Positions 6,107-8,380 of a DNA stretch of 8,380 nt are shown piece after piece. Within the stretch, counting starts at the first letter, position 1; each line of letters begins with the position of its first letter. The DNA lies in assembly GCA_023425485.1 (NCBI GenBank), contig JAFACO010000200.1:1-8380 (forward strand). Reading direction: 5' to 3'. The stretch is from Bacillota bacterium (GTDB lineage Bacteria > Bacillota > Clostridia > Lachnospirales > Lachnospiraceae). The notes below the pieces were generated by a model. That model made no database searches and was not told the DNA's origin. It was given only the letters and a program-made list of their open reading frames with translations. Position numbers and translations under genes: made by a program.

Positions 6107-7375
6107 TTATTTCCTATGAGCCAACTCACTGGTGATATCCTCCCAGTCAAGTCCACATTCCGCCATTAAAACCATTAGATGATATAAATAATCTGCAATT
6201 TCATAACGTAATTCTTCAGCACCGGGGTTTTTCGCAGCAATCGTAATCTCTGTTGCTTCTTCTCCGCACTTTTTAAGAATTTTATCAATGCCCTTATCAA
6301 ATAAATAATTGGTGTAGGAGCCTTCCTTGGGGTTCTTCTTACGATCTATGATAACCTCATAGACATCTTTAAACACATGGAAGGGGTCCGTACTCTTATA
6401 TTCCTTTTTCACCAGTTCTGTATGGAAACAGGATTTTTCACCAGTATGGCAGGCTGGTCCAACCTGAAGAACCTTTGCCAGAATGGTATCCTTGTCGCAG
6501 TCAATGGTCAGTTCCTTTACATATTGATAATGTCCGGAGGTTTCACCCTTTAACCATAGTGCTTGACGACTTCTGGAAAAATAGGTCATTTTTCCACCCA
6601 CAACAGTCTTATTATATGCTTCTTCATTCATATACGCAAGCATTAATACTTCGTCGGTACGATAATCTTGTACAATAACTGGTACTAAGCCATTAGTATC
6701 TAATTTAAAGGCCGAAAATGGCAGGCTGCTTTCAAAAGTATTAACCTTAATTCCTTCTTCTTTCAAGGAATTTTTGGCTTTCATGATATCTTTGTTTTCA
6801 AAGAAATTCGTTGAGATTGCTTCTACATTCTTTAAGGATAATAAGGTATAAATATCATTCCGAATCAGGCTATCTCTTAGTATAACTTTTGATTGCAAAT
6901 TTTCAATAATATTTTTGCTATGCTCAGATAATGCGACATGTTTTAATAGCAGGAAATCCGCTAGATTGCTACATAAAGTCTGCTTTAGCACCTCGTCTTC
7001 CTCATCCATACATTCGATCATATCGAGTTCCAGTATAATTTTATCTGTCCCAAAACGTTCACTGGCTTCCTTTATGACATTGTTATCTTCCAATAAGGAA
7101 TACTTAATCATTACCTTTGCAGCTCCGGTATAAATTGCCTTCTTAACATCTTCAAATCTCTTAATATAACTTCCAATAATAATTGGTATATCCACACTTT
7201 TAACGAGCTCTTTGATTAAGGATAAAAACGCTTCTCTGGACTTCTCATCCTTAGAGTAGTTATAGATGAATAATTCATCGGCTCCTCCATAGGAATACTG
7301 CTCTGCCAGGGATATTACCTTAAAGGGAAGTTCATTCTCTGCATTAAGAAAAGGAATAATTTTTTTATTGGGCAT
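6107..7375 (-). CDS. hisIE: HisIE (phosphoribosyl-AMP cyclohydrolase / phosphoribosyl-ATP pyrophosphatase) with an N-terminal degenerate HisF-like domain
   Basis: The C-terminal half is a normal HisIE for steps 2 and 3 of histidine synthesis. HisI spans about 225-325, with SRSRQALWLKGETSG (267-281), the metal-binding run DCDKD (292-296) and the cysteines Cys293, Cys309 and Cys316. HisE spans about 335-420, with GEEATE (371-376) and EIAD (392-395), the acidic residues of its MazG-like helical fold. HisIE is normally some 200-235 residues; here it has an extra N-terminal domain of about 214 residues. That domain reads as a shortened HisF barrel: KKIIPFLN at 4-11, GADEL at 31-35, and NVEAISTNFFENKDI (183-197) resembling the HisF C-terminus. 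Key HisF residues are lost (Asp11 is Asn; the glycine-rich phosphate loop is IIGSYI), so glutaminase-coupled cyclase activity is unlikely. The start has AGGAGG at 7385-7390. Third gene of the his operon seen here. Confidence 0.93.
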   Translation of the reverse strand: MPNKKIIPFLNAENELPFKVISLAEQYSYGGADELFIYNYSKDEKSREAFLSLIKELVKSVDIPIIIGSYIKRFEDVKKAIYTGAAKVMIKYSLLEDNNVIKEASERFGTDKIILELDMIECMDEEDEVLKQTLCSNLADFLLLKHVALSEHSKNIIENLQSKVILRDSLIRNDIYTLLSLKNVEAISTNFFENKDIMKAKNSLKEEGIKVNTFESSLPFSAFKLDTNGLVPVIVQDYRTDEVLMLAYMNEEAYNKTVVGGKMTYFSRSRQALWLKGETSGHYQYVKELTIDCDKDTILAKVLQVGPACHTGEKSCFHTELVKKEYKSTDPFHVFKDVYEVIIDRKKNPKEGSYTNYLFDKGIDKILKKCGEEATEITIAAKNPGAEELRYEIADYLYHLMVLMAECGLDWEDITSELAHRK

Positions 7376-7408
7376 TGATTACTACCTCCTGCAATTATCG
7401 GTATTGTT

Positions 7409-8137
7409 CTAGCTCTTCTTTCGTTCAAATAAATTAACTGCCTTTTTTAAATCAATTCTATTTTCATATAATGCTTTTCCCATAATAGCACCATAAACAT
7501 TAATCTCTTCCAACATTTCTAAATCCTTTAAGGAGGCTACACCGCCTGAAGCTATAATATTTAAGCCAGTGACCTGCACCATCTCTTTGGTATGTGCTAT
7601 ATTGGGTCCCTGTAGCATTCCATCTTTAGAAATATCCGTGTATACAATGGTTTTCACACCAAGTTTTTTCATTTCTACAGCCAAGGAGACCGCTTGATAG
7701 CTACTTACTTTCTCCCAGCCTTCAATCGCCACCATCCCATCCTTGGCGTCGATACCAATTACGATTCGCTTCGAACCAAAGGTTGCAATTGCTTCTTTAA
7801 TAAACGCCGGATCTTTTACTGCTTTAGTTCCTATAATAACTCGGTCAATTCCTAGGCTTAGCTTATTTTCAATATCTTTGATTGTACGGATGCCACCGCC
7901 TACTTGTATCGGTATCTTAACTTCCTTCACGATTTCTTTAATTACTTCGTCATTAACGGAATGGCCTACAAGTGCGCCATCAAGGTCTACAATATGGATA
8001 AAGGAAGCTCCAGCAGCTTCCCATTGTTTTGCGATTTTTAAGGGAACATCAGAATATACAAGTACATCCTGAAAACTACCCTGTCTTAGTCTAACACATT
8101 GTCCATTTTTTATATCGATTGCGGGGAATAATATCAT
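7409..8137 (-). CDS. hisA: ProFAR isomerase (phosphoribosylformimino-5-aminoimidazole carboxamide ribotide isomerase)
   Basis: HisA converts ProFAR to PRFAR by an Amadori rearrangement in histidine synthesis, in the cytoplasm. This 242-residue (beta/alpha)8 barrel is normal length. The catalytic aspartates are present: Asp8 in FPAIDIKNG and Asp130 in GIDAKDG, along with the Trp141 and YTDISKDGM (166-174) positions typical of HisA. The two phosphate-binding glycine loops are QVGGGIRT (78-85) and ASGGVAS (196-202). AAGGTG at 8143-8148 lies about 5 bases before the ATG. The gene lies 29 bases after hisB and 33 bases before hisIE, so the three are surely cotranscribed. In many Firmicutes hisH sits just before hisA and hisF just after; neither is here. 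Confidence 0.97.
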   Translation of the reverse strand: MILFPAIDIKNGQCVRLRQGSFQDVLVYSDVPLKIAKQWEAAGASFIHIVDLDGALVGHSVNDEVIKEIVKEVKIPIQVGGGIRTIKDIENKLSLGIDRVIIGTKAVKDPAFIKEAIATFGSKRIVIGIDAKDGMVAIEGWEKVSSYQAVSLAVEMKKLGVKTIVYTDISKDGMLQGPNIAHTKEMVQVTGLNIIASGGVASLKDLEMLEEINVYGAIMGKALYENRIDLKKAVNLFERKKS

Positions 8138-8166
8138 AAAGCACCTTTGCCTTTCAGATTAGTTAG

Positions 8167-8380
8167 TTAATCGATGGAACCCTTTGTAGATAAGACACCT
8201 TGAATACGTGGATCCAGACTACTTGCTTCATCCAACGCCTTAGCAAAGGCTTTGAATGCCGCTTCTATAATATGATGATTATTTTCGCCACTTATCTTTT
8301 TAATATGTAGATTGATTCCAGCCGAATAAGAGATTGCATAGAAGAATTCCTTCACAAGCTCTGTTTCCATATACCCAACT
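8167..8380 (-). CDS. hisB: imidazoleglycerol-phosphate dehydratase, C-terminal part (runs off the window)
   Basis: The last 70 codons of HisB are visible, entering from base 8380 in the frame reading VGYMETELVKEFF. An in-frame Met at 8368-8370 is internal, since the reading frame continues to the window edge and the family is about 195 residues. The metal-binding ENNHHIIE motif (in the second half of the partial protein) and the KGSID end are typical. HisB is the manganese-dependent enzyme dehydrating imidazole glycerol phosphate to imidazole acetol phosphate. It is the first of the three his genes seen, directly upstream of hisA. Confidence 0.96.
   Translation of the reverse strand, partial: VGYMETELVKEFFYAISYSAGINLHIKKISGENNHHIIEAAFKAFAKALDEASSLDPRIQGVLSTKGSID

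Noticed and set aside
7743..8072. 109-codon plus-strand ORF opposite hisA
   Set aside because: It is fully antisense to the conserved hisA gene, with no ribosome binding site or recognisable domain.

Overview
The window is low-GC DNA from a Firmicute, most likely a clostridial member of the Lachnospiraceae (Lachnoclostridium-like). This rests on the AT-rich intergenic regions, strong AGGAGG-type ribosome binding sites, a clostridial-type alanyl-tRNA synthetase with a cysteine-rich insert, and a ComER-rpsU neighbourhood. The assignment is by recognition, not by database search. Every convincing gene is on the minus strand, so the biological order runs from high to low coordinates.

The upstream end (8380 to 6107) is the tail of a histidine biosynthesis operon: the 3' part of hisB, then hisA, then a 422-residue hisIE. 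The genes are 29 and 33 bp apart and hisA and hisIE each have their own ribosome binding site. HisB acts at the dehydration step, HisA at the ProFAR isomerase step and HisIE at the second and third steps. hisH and a normal hisF are missing from their usual places. Instead, the HisIE protein carries an extra N-terminal domain of about 214 residues that looks like a shrunken, catalytically dead HisF barrel.

Between hisIE and alaS (6106 to 5535) lies 572 bp of extremely AT-rich DNA. It contains four full, diverged copies of a 91-93 bp tandem repeat plus a partial fifth. I see no T-box leader, although clostridial aminoacyl-tRNA synthetase genes often have one. alaS itself (5534 to 2892) is complete, uses a GTG start and encodes an 880-residue AlaRS with catalytic, editing and C-Ala domains.

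Downstream of alaS (2891 to 2572) are a perfect 18-bp hairpin inside a degenerate tandem repeat, then a 13-bp hairpin that is the likely terminator, then a promoter with an overlapping inverted repeat driving a solitary class II Fic protein (2571 to 1423). A perfect 18-bp inverted repeat ends the fic unit. Next comes a comER-like member of the pyrroline-5-carboxylate reductase family (1166 to 336), preceded by a 27-bp tandem duplication that creates a possible small upstream ORF. The window ends in the 5' part of rpsU (119 to 1), which has a good sigma-A promoter of its own.

Most of the content is housekeeping. The features most worth a second look are the HisF-like/HisIE fusion, the 92-bp repeat array in the alaS leader region, and the duplicated start region before comER.
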